A DNA stretch of 64,000 nucleotides from Costus lasius. Its lineage: Eukaryota; Streptophyta; Magnoliopsida; Zingiberales; Costaceae. The translations under genes and the position numbers were made by a program. The DNA lies in assembly GCA_027563935.2 (NCBI GenBank), contig CM050453.2, positions 87,952,665 through 88,016,664 of the forward strand, given 5' to 3'. Every line of letters starts with the position of its first letter. Position 1 is the first letter of the stretch. Positions 10,430-21,753 of this stretch are shown here, piece after piece. The notes beneath the pieces were generated by a model. That model worked only from the letters and a program-made list of their open reading frames with translations, ran no database searches and was not told where the DNA came from.

Positions 10430-11077
10430 AACTTCCTCCTTCACGCCTTTTCCTTTTTTTTTCATTATTTTTTTGTTTCTTCTGCCATGACCATTCCCTC
10501 TTATCAGCCCTTGCTGCTTCCCATGCTCGCCCCTTTCCTCCTTCCTGATTTTTTCTTTCGGCTTGTCTTATCTTCCACCTGCTTGCCCTACTTGCTCCAT
10601 CCATGCGTGCCAGACTTCCTTTTCATCATACGTCCTCTTGTCCTTGGTGCCTGCTACTTTGATACTTTGATTTGGTTCGAAGTCAACATCGATTTTGACT
10701 TAGTCGTTTGGTCTTCTACAAGTCTCTCCATTCTATATGAGACCAGATTTAACTAGAGACCGTTTGGTATGCTTAATACAATCTTTTATTACTGTCTCTA
10801 GATTTTTGATTTTGCTTGCGTATGATTCCATTTATACAATCTTTGCCCAGTCATGGAGTTTCATTCTATTTAGAGATTAGTGACTTTCTGATCGATTTAC
10901 ATGAATTCTTCTGTTATAGAGCTCCATTAGCTCAACACGCTTGAGCTTCAATTTGAAGTTTACTTTGGTTTACGCCTTTAAGAATTTTCTTTCATCGACT
11001 TTGTGTCCGGATGGCCTTGGATTTGTTGTCTTTGCATGCTTCTTTTGATCATAAGGTTTAGTGGAGGTCTGTGTTTT

Positions 11078-11934
11078 CCTTCATTCTAGTGACATAGTCC
11101 TTCAGGCTCGTCATTTCATCTCCACTCTTGGTGGAGTGGAACCTCAGCAACTCGGCAATCTTTGCTCTGTTCTGAGAATCCTCATGGATTCCAAGCTTGA
11201 GATTCTTTGAGAATGCCTCATAGAATTTGTTGTAATCCTCCTTGTTCTCAGCGATCTCAAAGAAGAGCTCGATGCACTTTTGACCAGGTTCTTTCGGATG
11301 ACCTTAAGGATCTTGTTCTGCTGGAGCATCTCTCGTGAGATGTTTAGCGGAAGATCCTCAGAGTCGACAATGCCCTTCACAAAGCTCAAGTACTCGGGAA
11401 TGATTTCTTCACAGTTGTCCATAATAAAGACACAGCGAACATAGAGTTTGACGTTGTTGAGCTTCTTTCTTGTATCAAATAGGTTAAAAGGAGCTCTCTT
11501 TGGCACAAAAGAACAGCCTTAAACTCAAGCTGACCTTCAACGGAGAAGTGCTTAACAGCCAAATATTCCTCCCAGTCATTGGTGAGACTCTTGTAGAAAG
11601 CAGCATATTCTTCCTTGGTGATTTCTTCAGGCTTCCTCATCCAGATTGGCTTCTGCTTATTAACCAAAGACCATTCATGAGAAACCTCCTTGATCTTCTT
11701 CTTTTTCTTATCCTTCTCTTCCTTTTCCTTATCAACATCCTCGACCTTGCCTTCCTCAGCGTCTTTCTTGTCCTCCTCGTCCTCATCATCTGAAATCTCC
11801 TTCTCAGTGGTTTTCTCAGTCCACAATGGGATTGGATAGCTGATGAATTCAGAGTGCTTCTTAATCAAATCCTTGAGTCGGCGTTCCTCAAGATATGCCA
11901 ACTGGTCTTCCTTGAGGTAGAGGGTGATTTTGGT
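11078..11934 (-). pseudogene. Captured HSP90 fragment in U3 (3' LTR)
   Basis: Minus-strand translation gives cytosolic HSP90: [31 protein letters not shown], the acidic and lysine-rich charged linker ([16 protein letters not shown] ... [13 protein letters not shown]), then middle-domain motifs [82 protein letters not shown] and [13 protein letters not shown]. It covers the end of the N-terminal domain, the linker and much of the middle domain, about 285 codons, without introns. Two single-base deletions shift the frame (after FKAVL and after RKNLVK). Both are also in the other LTR, so they predate the last insertion. It lies in sense with the element. It cannot give a working chaperone. Confidence 0.92.
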
Positions 11935-12330
11935 TTAGCTTGATTTCGTGTGTATGCTTGATGAACTGGTATGTACATCCCATGGGCCCCATCCAATTTT
12001 CTTCAATATTGGTAAAAGACCATACTATAACATGATATAACATGCTCCTAAGCAACTACAGCATTTACCAATTTCTGGAATTTTCTTCTCCTGTAAATCG
12101 CATGCTATCCATAAGGTAATTATCATCAGCTTATACCCCAGCCTCAGATGCTTCCGTCAGTACTTGGACTGCTTACATTGCATCGCTCTCCTTTTATTGT
12201 TATCTAATGAAATGTTGGTGTCATTGAACTGTCAACTTCAAGTTGATTTTAATTAAATTACGGTGATATTCTTTTGCTAGTTCCAGGTGAAATAAGTGGC
12301 CTCAACAGATTGCCTATAAGTGGCTCAACA

Positions 12331-12349
12331 AATTGCCCCCCCCCCAACG
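12331..12349 (-). other. Polypurine tract of the Tat element
   Basis: Directly beside the 3' LTR, the minus strand reads TTGGGGGGGGGGCAATT then the LTR start TGTTGAG. A run of ten G fits the plus-strand primer site expected at this place. Confidence 0.65.
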
Positions 12350-12423
12350 GATTCGTATAAGCCAGAAGTGTATACAAAACCGTTGGGGAGACAAATTATT
12401 CATGTGTTTTCTTACTACTCCCG

Positions 12424-15400
12424 TTGTCACTTCAGGTGTTGACTCGGCACTCCGGCTCTTCTGTTTCTATTTTTGTATCGTTCATGGGCTTCTTGTGGTC
12501 CCGCCGCGCCTCCATGCCGTTGGACGAGCCCAATGATGAGGCGATTATGGAGTATATTAAGAAGTGTGATTCCCTCGGCCACTTTCGGGGGATATGGCAC
12601 GAGTGGCGCAATGTGATGTTGGAGGGTAGGGATGTGTTCCATAACAAGATACCCCGTCATTTGTCCATGCCTCTATTGCCAACGGAGCACAAGCCTCACC
12701 CCCCTTTTGAGAGTGGAAATTGGACGCCTCTAGAGCGTAGTGTCGTCGGAATGATGAACAGATCCTGTATCTTCGATCAAGGCCCCGACCTATGCTTGTG
12801 TCTTGAGCCCAACACCAGAACATCTAACCAAGAATCAAATTTCTTTTTAGGCTTGGAGATGGCTTCTAAACGCGTACCGAGATGGGCCTTGCGGTTTAAC
12901 ATTTGTGGTAGTGTTACGCACCATCCTGGCTATACGGAGTGGGCACGATATATCCTGCGTAGTGAGAGGAAGATTCTTAAGAAAGCCGGGATCCATGAGG
13001 CCATCATATTGTCACTTTTTAATTACGAGTATGATGTCACTTTACTAAAGGGCATCTTAGAACACTGGAACCCAGCCACTAATACGTGTTATCTTTCTGA
13101 AGAGGAGATTGTCCCGAGTCTCTGGGACATGCGATATGTCTGCGGGCTTCCTATATTAGGTGCTCGATATGATGAGCATGTGCCGGATGAGAAAACGCTC
13201 TTTGGCGAGACTGCACATGGCGAGTTTCAATGTTCTCCCTCTCTCAAGGCCGTGTTCCACCACTTCTATGAGCTACTCCATCGGTATTCCGGGGCTGTCT
13301 CTATTACTCAGTGGATCTTACACTTCGTTGACTTAGGTACCTCGTATGAGACCGGTTTTCCTTCGCCGCGTGACCCTTTCGGTGTTGGTTCCGAAAACAC
13401 TCTAGTGCAGGACTATGATATGCCCCCTCGGCCTCCTATCGCAGCAAAGGAAATGGATCACGTTACATTTCTCACAGCATTTTTGGCCTGTTGGCTATGC
13501 TATTTTGCTATCCCCTACAAGTACCCAAATCGCATTAGACCGGAGGTTTTCATTATGGCCGATAGACTGGCGCGGGGAGTTCGTCTCTCCTTAGCCCTGG
13601 CGGCGTTGTCGAATTTATTTCGGTCTTTGAGAGAGGCATGTACCGCCGACTTCCCGGGCTCAAAGGACACGCTGATCCCACTCCACTACTTGTTTGGATG
13701 GTTCAATTTGCAGTTTCAAGGGCTATATAACACCGTCGCTTCTGAGGCTATGAAGCGCAAGTTACCCTTCATGGTGTGCATTGCTGGGGCTCATCCAGTT
13801 TACTTCAAGGATCTTGAGGCGCGTCTACTTTTTCGTAAGGATAAGGTCTTTGGGCATCGTCGGATCGTATTTCCCAACAAAGCAGGATGCCTAGACGAGC
13901 AGGTTGACATTCAAGATAACCCCGCTGACATATTGACAGAGGATGGATGGCTTGCCACTGAGTTCCTTGTGAGCATTCGCGTGGGCTGGCTACCCTTTAG
14001 GAGTGGAAATCTTGCGTCCTTGGAAGTATATAACCCTCATAGATGCGCTCGCCAATTTGGTTTTGATCAGACTATTCCTCAAAATGTCCTTGATCATGGA
14101 AGATTATCAGGTGACCTTGTGACGGTAGCTTCTTGTTGGCGTCTACTGCTCCGGCGTGGGACTCACTCATCATACGCTATCCCCGCTCGTGGCCGGGTCC
14201 CTAGGTGCAATTATGAATACTAGAGGTGGCACTCCATGCATTTGAAGGCGCTCTTCAGCTATGATATCAAGGATACGTTTTGTTTCACCGAGAAATCCCA
14301 TCCGCGGAAATTTTTAAGGAGAACAATTAGCCGACCATTGTATGGCTTCAAATTTGACCTCTCGCGGTCTTCATCCTCCAAGCGGCTAAAGGTCCTGGAT
14401 CTGGGGGCGGCATCACCCAACCTATCTGAGGTAGTATCTATCTTCTTCTTTTCCTTATGATACGCGATGTCGACGATTTGACACTCTTTTTCTTTTCTTT
14501 CTGCTTGGGGTGTAGAGTACAGGTCATATACGAGGATCAAGAGGATCAAAATCTGTTCTTAGAGTTGAAGGGTCACCGGGCGATGGTACAACTCTGCAGC
14601 GAGCGAACAAGGATGAGCTGACCGCCACAAGTGCTATCTTCTTCACCATATATTTGTCTTTGTTGGCTTGTGATGATTTTTATACCCCCTTTTTTACGCA
14701 CTCATTTTATTGACACAGCGGTTATCTCTGACATATTTTGTGCTCCCTAGGGGTTCGAGCCGCAACCATGGTTGCCAAGCAAGTAAATGCCCATCCTCCC
14801 GATGATACTGTGGATATGGATGATATCGACACTGTTGGACTGTTAAAGCATTATTCCAGCGATTGGAGCCCTAAAAGGAAGTACGTATTATTCAGATTAT
14901 ATAGATCACGAAATTCCTTGCGTTTAGCTCAAGATTTAATCTCGGTGCAGTTGTTCATGTGCCGGTGGAACCTACGAAGAAAGCTGATGCGCCGGTGGAA
15001 CCTACGAAGAAAGCTGATCCCTGCACGGGTTCGAGGGGCTTTCCGGTCAACTTAGAGACAAGTGAGGCATAAAGTTCATGAGTTATAATCCCCATTTATT
15101 ACTTTTGTCTCCATGATACTGTAGTTTAAGTTACGCATAATAAACCTTTTGAATGAGGCCTCTAACGACGATTACATGGTTCATTTGCTTGCAGATTTAA
15201 GACATGTGCTAGGTACGTTGGAGACCGAGGCAGAAGGGGTATCTCCCTTGAATAATGGTAACTTCTCATTTCTTCTCATACTGGTAAAGTGTTTTCAGGA
15301 AACTGGCGGGGACACGAGTCTCTCCTTCATATATTTTGACGATAGTGACTGTCTCTCATACCTGAATTTGGGGGCTCGAGGGGACTAGATTATTTTGACT

Positions 15401-17987
15401 TTATCACTTAGCAAATTTTTTTTTTTGACATCTTCAGTGCCTGTGTTGGAAGGTCCGGATACCGCCGCTTGGGATGAGGAGGCTGTGGAGGATGGTAATT
15501 TTCATCGTCATCTTTACTTCTCAACTGCATTACATTACTATGATAACGGGAGAAGAGTTTCCCCTTTTCATACTGTAATTTGTATTGTCTCTTTAATTGC
15601 GTATAATTGTCGTCACTTTTTTTTTGACCATACACAATTTATTATGACGACAGGAGGGTCTTTGGCGGGTCTGGTACCTCGTGCTAAGCAAGCTGTCGCA
15701 GGAGTAGCGAATTTGCATAATGAAGGTTTGTTCTCCTTATTCTTTCTGCTGATATGCAATCCGATATACCTGGTCGCGAGTTAGTTCTTTCAGCAATAGT
15801 AACCAGATTTGTACTACATGCCGGACGGCTTGTTTTAGTATATATAGTGAAACCTTTGGCACTCATGTTTTTTTTTGGCACTCGTGTTTTGTTGGTAATC
15901 TATTTTAACTTTGTGACAGATGTGGAGGGGGTTATTGCTGGGGATGGATGCTCCATTAATGATGGTAATCCCTCCTTACTCTCCTTTTACGTTGGCACGC
16001 CCTTTAGGAAATCGATGCCAGCATAGATCTTCTAGCGGTAGTGGTTATCTTCATATCCTGACTTTGATTGGCCATAGTGAAATCTCTAAATGTAGTTGGA
16101 TTTCCTTTATTCCATTCTTCTTCTAACAACAATTGCTGATGGCTTGCTGTTCTTGAACCAGTCACAACTTTGAAGTCGGCGCTAGGCACAAGAGGCACAT
16201 GTTCCCCAAGCAACGGTATCTCTTCCCATTCCTTTCCCTAAGCACATGTTCCCCGGAGGGTACAGAACAACGGATCTATTTTTCTTTTCTTTGTACCGCA
16301 GCTATGCCTGGGTTGTGACAACTTTTAGATTCCATATTGAATCTTTGAGGTTTTGGGGAAAACCGGGTCTCTCTTTTCTCCCTCCTTTTTAACTTTTGTT
16401 ATGTTGCAACGCCCTTTTCAGCACCAGCATTGGAAGAGTTATACGCTACTATGCCCAACGAGGGTCCAGCAAGGGATGGTAATCTCTACCACCTCCTCAC
16501 CTCTCAGCCGGCCCTCTTATCATTATTCTTGCTTATTAAGTGCATCATAATTGCCGTTGCTTCTTAGTTGTATATAATCTTAGTTATTTCATCCTTTTTT
16601 GCTAGATCTCGTGCCACATGCTGTAGTGACAGAAGATGTTCATGGCGAAGGTATTGGGGGGCAGGAAGCTATCCAAGGACGTGCCAGTTCTTCTAGCGGT
16701 GAGAACTCGATTTTTTTTTTTTACTTACGCACATAATGAGATCTCACCTATTCTGATGTATGGATAGCCAATTCTGAGCCTGTAACGGGTACAGAAGAGA
16801 TCATTATCGGAAATGGAGACTCTCTTGAAGAAGGTGGCTTCCTTCTACCCCTCCTTTTGATGTATAGTTTAATAGACATTGTCATTTGTTCGAGTCCTGC
16901 GCATGTATTATCATTTATTCCGAACTTGTAATAGGCACTCAGCAGGTCAACCCCAGCCACGGGCTTGCCAAGGAATGTACCAGCCCCCTCGATAAAGGTA
17001 ATTTCAGTTGGTTTCATTGCGTAGCATGGTTCGCACATTTTTACCTTTAATGATCCAGCATGGGTTTATGGCAGGCATTGAGGAGATCATTACTGCAGAT
17101 AATCGTTCCCTTATTGAGAGGAGTGTTGCTAAAGATAAAAGTTCACTTAATGATGATGGCCCTCAGTGCGCTAACCCTTCCGACAGAGGTAATTTTGGTA
17201 CGCTTGTGCAGCCTACCTGTATCAACCATACATTGTTCGTGCATCAGACAACTTAACATGCGTTGTTATTTTGGGGTTTGTAGGCGAAGTTCAAGGGGTT
17301 ATTGAACCATCAGCTTCCCAGCCATCCTTTTCTCGAACTCCGGATGCAGTCCAGCGATCACAAGAGAGGGCGGCCCACTTCTTTATCTCCGACTATCTTG
17401 GCGTATTTTGCGGCAAAGGCACATTTCCCACGGTGGAAGAGTTTCTGACTTCCTCGGATAGTATCTCGCAAACTTTGACCAGTTTTAGAGCTCTGGAGGC
17501 TACTTGGGAAAGGCTGAGTCGGGAGATAGTAGAAGTCTTAAAGCAACTTGAGGTTGAGCAGGGCTTATTGAACAGTTTGGATACTTCTGCTCTTGATTCT
17601 CAAATCGACAAAGAGGTAATCGTTTTGGAGGACTTGTGGTCTCTTCAAGACAGCTTAATTATCAAAAAGAATGCCACGATGACATCTCGCGACTTAGCCA
17701 GAGCTAAAGTGAGGCGGATTGACGCACGCATGGAACAAATTGACGAAGAAAGAGAGAGGCTTCTATCAGAGAGATGTGCAGCAATTTCTGACATGCAAAG
17801 TTGCGACAACAATTTGGAGAACATTGAAGCCGCCAAAGCACAGAATTCAGAGTTAATTGACGCGACTGAAGTCCACCAAGCTTCTTTAGAGGCTCAACGC
17901 GAGCTGAAGGAAATTGAACGTGGCAAACTTACTTCTGCCATTGGAGAACGAAGGCATGTCCTCCAGAACATAATCGGGGGATTTTGA
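12424..17987 (+). CDS. Antisense plant mobile domain (PMD) gene with many introns inside the Tat element
   Basis: Exon 1 (to 14430) encodes a PMD protein: WTPLERSVVG, WARYILRSERKILKKAGIHE, LSEEEIVPSLWDMRYVCGLP, a long hydrophobic-rich core with RIRPEVFIMADRLARGVRLS, PLHYLFGWFNLQF and the late motif RQFGFDQTIPQNV. Start is 12424 or, more likely, ATG 12484. One in-frame TAG at 14221-14223 interrupts it; the same frame continues to GAG|GTAGTA at 14430. Smaller exons follow with GT..AG borders: about 14516, 14751-14880, then twelve symmetric ones (see next entry), and a last exon 17284-17987 of 234 codons rich in heptad-like charged repeats, probably coiled coil, ending TGA. It is antisense to gag-pol. 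PMD proteins are linked to MULE transposases and MAIL1/MAIN-type silencing factors; this one's role is unknown. The stop codon and an apparent frame slip at exon 3 suggest decay. Confidence 0.75.
14951..17188 (+). CDS. Twelve symmetric phase-1 micro-exons of the PMD gene
   Basis: Exons with AG before and GT after: 14951-15061, 15195-15257, 15438-15494, 15654-15725, 15920-15964, 16008-16037, 16162-16215, 16422-16478, 16606-16698, 16768-16833, 16935-16997, 17075-17188. Lengths are 111, 63, 57, 72, 45, 30, 54, 57, 93, 66, 63 and 114 bases, every one divisible by three and every one in phase 1, most ending in a G that completes a glycine or acidic codon. Translations are short, acidic and low in hydrophobics, such as DVEGVIAGDGCSIND and APALEELYATMPNEGPARD. 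The first contains a tandem 30-base repeat (PVEPTKKADA twice). Introns are 43-206 bases. Such a run keeps the frame whatever exon is skipped. It is probably a flexible linker between the PMD and the coiled-coil end. Confidence 0.7.
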
Positions 17988-19443
17988 TGTATTTCTTCTT
18001 TGTACCCTACGTTTGAACCTCAAGCCTTTGTGTTGTTGTTATTTTTTACTACTTGATGATTTTGGACTATACACTTCATTTGGATGAGGGTGTTCCATAT
18101 TATTGTGATTCCACTAACCTCCTGTAGACATGTAACAATTGGTATGATGATCTTCTTTGGCAGATTATTACAATTTGTGTGATGTCATATGGTGTTGCTA
18201 ATATTGTTGCTCAACAGGATTGCAATTGGATTTTGTGCATGCCCATTCTGCTCAGATTGATCTCTTAATTCATCATTTACACTAGTAACTCCCCTCCAAA
18301 GCCTAGAGCCTAGAGGCCATACGTAGAATACTTTTTGAGCATGCAGGCACTTCAAAATTCTCATACGCTTGATAATTTGATTCTGAAATATGATTTTTGT
18401 GCAGATTGATGCTTCTGGCGTATCGTACCAGATCCGTGATTACCATGCAGAGGTTTCAGAGCGCTGTCGTAAAGGTAAACAGAAGAATCTTTATTGTCTT
18501 CGTTTGTGCGCAATTTAATTAGCCCTATCTTGTGCTCCTGAGTTGAAGTCAAAGGTGGGACACGCAGATATTCTTGAGAAAGCAGCAGGGCCATGCATGG
18601 TAGCTCAATTAGCACCAGGATTTGACTACCTTCGAACGAGAGAAGAGAAAACAAATGTCGGCTTGTAAACTCTTCCGCCGGCAAAGTGCATGGAGATGCA
18701 GACAGCCAAGCATTGAAATAGCATCTCCATTTTATAATTCTTCTTCTTCATCATCATCTCTAAATTACATCTTACGGAAGAAGCCTTAGCTCTTGTCTCT
18801 ACTGGTGTTTGAGGAGGAGGCAGAAGCAGCTTGGATACAGCTGGAAGATAGCGAGGTGTCATATTGGCGCGTCCTGTTCCGCGCAATCTGGCAAAAGCTA
18901 ATCTGTTGCTTCAGCGAGCGATAAGGAATGCCGTGAGCACGAGGCCTGGCCTTATCTCTTGTCTTCTTCCAAGAGGGTGAAACCGAGAAGAGCATTTTTG
19001 ACTTGGTGGTCCTCCGCCGTCTGCATTGCACGCTACAAGCGTAGGGCACTCCTTAATCTGTCCAAGGCGACGAAGCTGACATTCTCAGAATCATGTACAA
19101 ATTATTTGATTTGATGCCCACAATGAAGGTACAAAAAATGGATCTTGATAAATTGTTTAAACCGTAATCTGAGATTCTGAGACAGACACCAATCAGTTAC
19201 TCAATCACTGCCCATGCGAAGGAGACGTATGCCATAGTGAAAGATCAAGCTTTTGCTTGATTGGACTTATCCTTGATGAGCTGCAGATGTCCTGATTCTT
19301 GCTCCACAGGCCTTGAAGGTCAGGTCAATCAAGAAGACGATGCTAATATCCCAAAACAATTAGGGTTTTACTCCGACAATTACAATCGAGGGTTTTGAGA
19401 GGCTTCTCGTCATGTGAGCTTCCGTTGCAGAAAGTTCGCGCTT
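17988..19443. other. Spacer between PMD gene and integrase, with unidentified coding-like pieces
   Basis: Most is without recognisable content. On the plus strand, 18405-18474 lies between GTGCAG and GTAAAC and reads IDASGVSYQIRDYHAEVSER; about 18545-18668 reads KVGHADILEKAAGPCMVAQL and APGFDYLRTREEKTNVGL then TAA. These look like two exons of a captured host gene, which I cannot name. On the minus strand, 19049-18786 is an 87-codon open frame rich in arginine and serine, also unrecognised. Confidence 0.4.
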
Positions 19444-21528
19444 TTAAACATGGTATTTCTTTAGGAAGCGACCATTGATGGGCGGCATCGGATGTGCCCC
19501 ATCTTGATCTGTCAGTTGGTAGGCTCCTCCCTCGTAAACTTTTTCAATCACATAAGGTCCCTCCCAATTGGGGTTGAACTTTCCTTTTGTCATCTTGTTG
19601 AATACGATGGGCCGCCTTACTACTAGAACAAGATCTCCTTTCTTGAAAGTACGTTCCCTGGCTAATTTGTCATACGCCCTTGCCATTTGCGTTTGGTAGA
19701 GCTCTAGGTTTTGCTGCGCAACCAGCCTTTGCTCATCAAGTGTGTCTAATTCATCAAGACGTAACTGGATATTTTCATCCATTGTCATGTCACATTGTAT
19801 TGCCATTCTTAGCGAAGGTATTTCCACCTCGAGTGGAAGCACCGCTTCGACACCGAAGACTAAAGAATAAGGTGTTGATTGGGTAAGCGTACGATACGTG
19901 GTTCGATAAGCCCACAACGCTTCCACTAGCTTTTGATGCCACTCCTTTTTGTTCTTCGAAACGCTCTTCTTGAGCAGCTTGCATAGAGTCTTATTGAATG
20001 CTTCAGCCAATCCATTTGCTCTTGGATTGTATATTGAGGAGTACCGCCAATCGATCTTGTGGCGCTCTGCAAATTTGTAGATCAAGGCATTTTTGAAGGC
20101 CAAACCGTTGTCGGATATGATCCTTCTAGGGGTCCCGAAACGACTCAATACATTCGCGCGAAAGAAGTTGACGACGTTGGTGGCCTTGACTTCTTTTAAT
20201 GGGATAGCTTCCGCCCATTTGGGGAAATAGTCCGTTGCTGCGAGTATGAATCGATGCCCTAGAGAAGAAGGAGGTTCCATTGGCCCTACTATATCCGTCC
20301 CCCACATTTCGAACGGCCATGATGAAACCGTTGGATGAAGAGGGCTAGGGTGCTTATGAATTAAATCCCCATGGACTTGGCACAAGTGGCAGGTTTTTGC
20401 ACAGTTTATGCAATCTTGTACCATGCTTGGCCAATAGTACCCCAGCCTCTTAATCTTAAGATACATTTTGGGTCCTGATTGGTGGGCGCCACAAAGACCG
20501 GAGTGGACTTCCTGTAACACGTGAGCGATCTCATCCATCGCGATGCACCTGAGCCAAAGCTGGTCATACGATCGGCGATACAGCGTGTCATTCACGAATG
20601 TATACCGAAGGGCCCGCTTTTTCAATTGTACTCTTTGAGTCTTATCTTCGGGTAGAATACCACTTTTGAGATAGTTCACAAACGGCTCCCTCCAATCATG
20701 CTCTTGCGTGAGGGAAGTCGTCATAGCATCTGTTATCTCTTTCTTGTTGACGTTGTCATTTTCGGTTGGTGCGATCAGCCTCCTGTCCCTAATCACAATA
20801 TTGATTTGGTCGACGGATGGTCCAGCTAGCTCTTTGGCAAACTTTGCTAGCGCGTCTGCTCTACCATTAGCAGCCCTAGTGACGCAAGTCAGAGTGGCAT
20901 GTGGCACTTTTTCCATGAGTCCCACAGCCTTCGTATGATATTTGTGTAATTCCATCTTCTTGACTTGGTACTTACCCGTCACCTGTTTGACGATGAGTTG
21001 GGAGTCGCCATATATATGCATTCTTTCAATTTTCATCTCCAACGCGAGCTCGAGTCCGGCGATTAAAGCTTCATACTCAGCTTCGTTATTGGTACAGGGA
21101 CTAGTGAGGGCTAAGGAGTAATGTAATATCCCCTTCTCTGGGGTGATGAATACCAGGCCAATCCCTGACTTTACTTTCTGGATATTTGGGGGAATAGCTG
21201 GTTGAATTGAAGACGCCCCATCGAAGTAGAGTTCCCAATATCCCTTGTCGGTTTCGGTATTTAAAATTTCCTCGTCGGGGAAGTCGTAACTCAGCGGAGA
21301 GTCATCGGGGACAGGATGAGCTGCTAAGAAATCGGCGAGAATTTGCCCTTTTACTGCTTTCTGCGACACATATGTGATGTCAAATTCTTGAAGTAGGACG
21401 GCCCATTTAGCCAATCGTCCTGTCAAAGTAGGCCTCGTCATCAGGTACCTTAAAGGGTCGACTCTTGATATGAGACAGACTTCATGTTCAAGGAGATAGT
21501 GCCTCAATTTCTTAATAGCAAATATCAA
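19444..21528 (-). CDS. Tat element: end of RNase H, second (archaeal-type) RNase H, integrase
   Basis: 694 codons. The first part (to about residue 75) finishes the classical RNase H (LLEHEVCLISRVDPLRYL, KWAVLLQEFDITYV). Residues about 95-230 are a second RNase H with YFDGASS, NNEAEYEALIAGLELAL, YGDSQLIVKQVTG and NGRADALAKFA, the archaeal-type copy typical of Tat elements. Integrase follows: zinc-binding H..H and CINCAKTCHLC (about 343-385), then core acidic residues in WGTDIVGP (about 410), ISDNG (about 471) and GLAEAFN (about 507), and a C-terminal part ending RFLKKYHV before a stop. No chromodomain is seen. The true frame extends upstream to the RT region but a TAA at about 21533 breaks it. 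Confidence 0.9.
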   Translation of the reverse strand: MIFAIKKLRHYLLEHEVCLISRVDPLRYLMTRPTLTGRLAKWAVLLQEFDITYVSQKAVKGQILADFLAAHPVPDDSPLSYDFPDEEILNTETDKGYWELYFDGASSIQPAIPPNIQKVKSGIGLVFITPEKGILHYSLALTSPCTNNEAEYEALIAGLELALEMKIERMHIYGDSQLIVKQVTGKYQVKKMELHKYHTKAVGLMEKVPHATLTCVTRAANGRADALAKFAKELAGPSVDQINIVIRDRRLIAPTENDNVNKKEITDAMTTSLTQEHDWREPFVNYLKSGILPEDKTQRVQLKKRALRYTFVNDTLYRRSYDQLWLRCIAMDEIAHVLQEVHSGLCGAHQSGPKMYLKIKRLGYYWPSMVQDCINCAKTCHLCQVHGDLIHKHPSPLHPTVSSWPFEMWGTDIVGPMEPPSSLGHRFILAATDYFPKWAEAIPLKEVKATNVVNFFRANVLSRFGTPRRIISDNGLAFKNALIYKFAERHKIDWRYSSIYNPRANGLAEAFNKTLCKLLKKSVSKNKKEWHQKLVEALWAYRTTYRTLTQSTPYSLVFGVEAVLPLEVEIPSLRMAIQCDMTMDENIQLRLDELDTLDEQRLVAQQNLELYQTQMARAYDKLARERTFKKGDLVLVVRRPIVFNKMTKGKFNPNWEGPYVIEKVYEGGAYQLTDQDGAHPMPPINGRFLKKYHV

Positions 21529-21753
21529 TGCTAAACATTATTTTTCAATCGGAGAATAGGAATGCTCTGCCCCTACGAACATCCGGCTAAGATAATATAA
21601 GCCGGTCTCTTTCCCATCGTCACTATTCTGGGCCAACAGTGCCCCCAAGGACGCCTCCAATGCCGTAGTGTATAAGATGAGTGGCTTTCCGGTGATAGGT
21701 GCCCCAAGGACTGGTGGATATGAAAGATATTCTTTGATATTTTCGAAAGCGTT

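Larger units (their letters stand above)
7228..12330 (-). repeat. 3' LTR of the Tat element, 5.1 kb
   Basis: In plus coordinates it starts TGTGGAGTC and ends GGCTCAACA; the partner is 26940-32022. In element orientation it holds: U3 with an HSP90 gene fragment (11934-11078), a TATA box (10429-10423), two hairpins (10186-10280), a long purine-rich tract (pyrimidine-rich on the plus strand, about 9740-10130), a GC-rich stretch (about 8500-9400) and a 41-bp tandem array (about 7645-8100) between two related 55-bp segments. A short palindrome sits at 7323-7342. Open frames of 60-170 codons occur throughout but I recognise only the HSP90 one. Confidence 0.92.

Noticed and set aside
9620..10756. 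Several overlapping 90-170 codon frames, serine, phenylalanine and leucine rich
   Set aside because: They are translations of a pyrimidine-rich LTR tract, open on several overlapping frames, and repeat identically in the other LTR.
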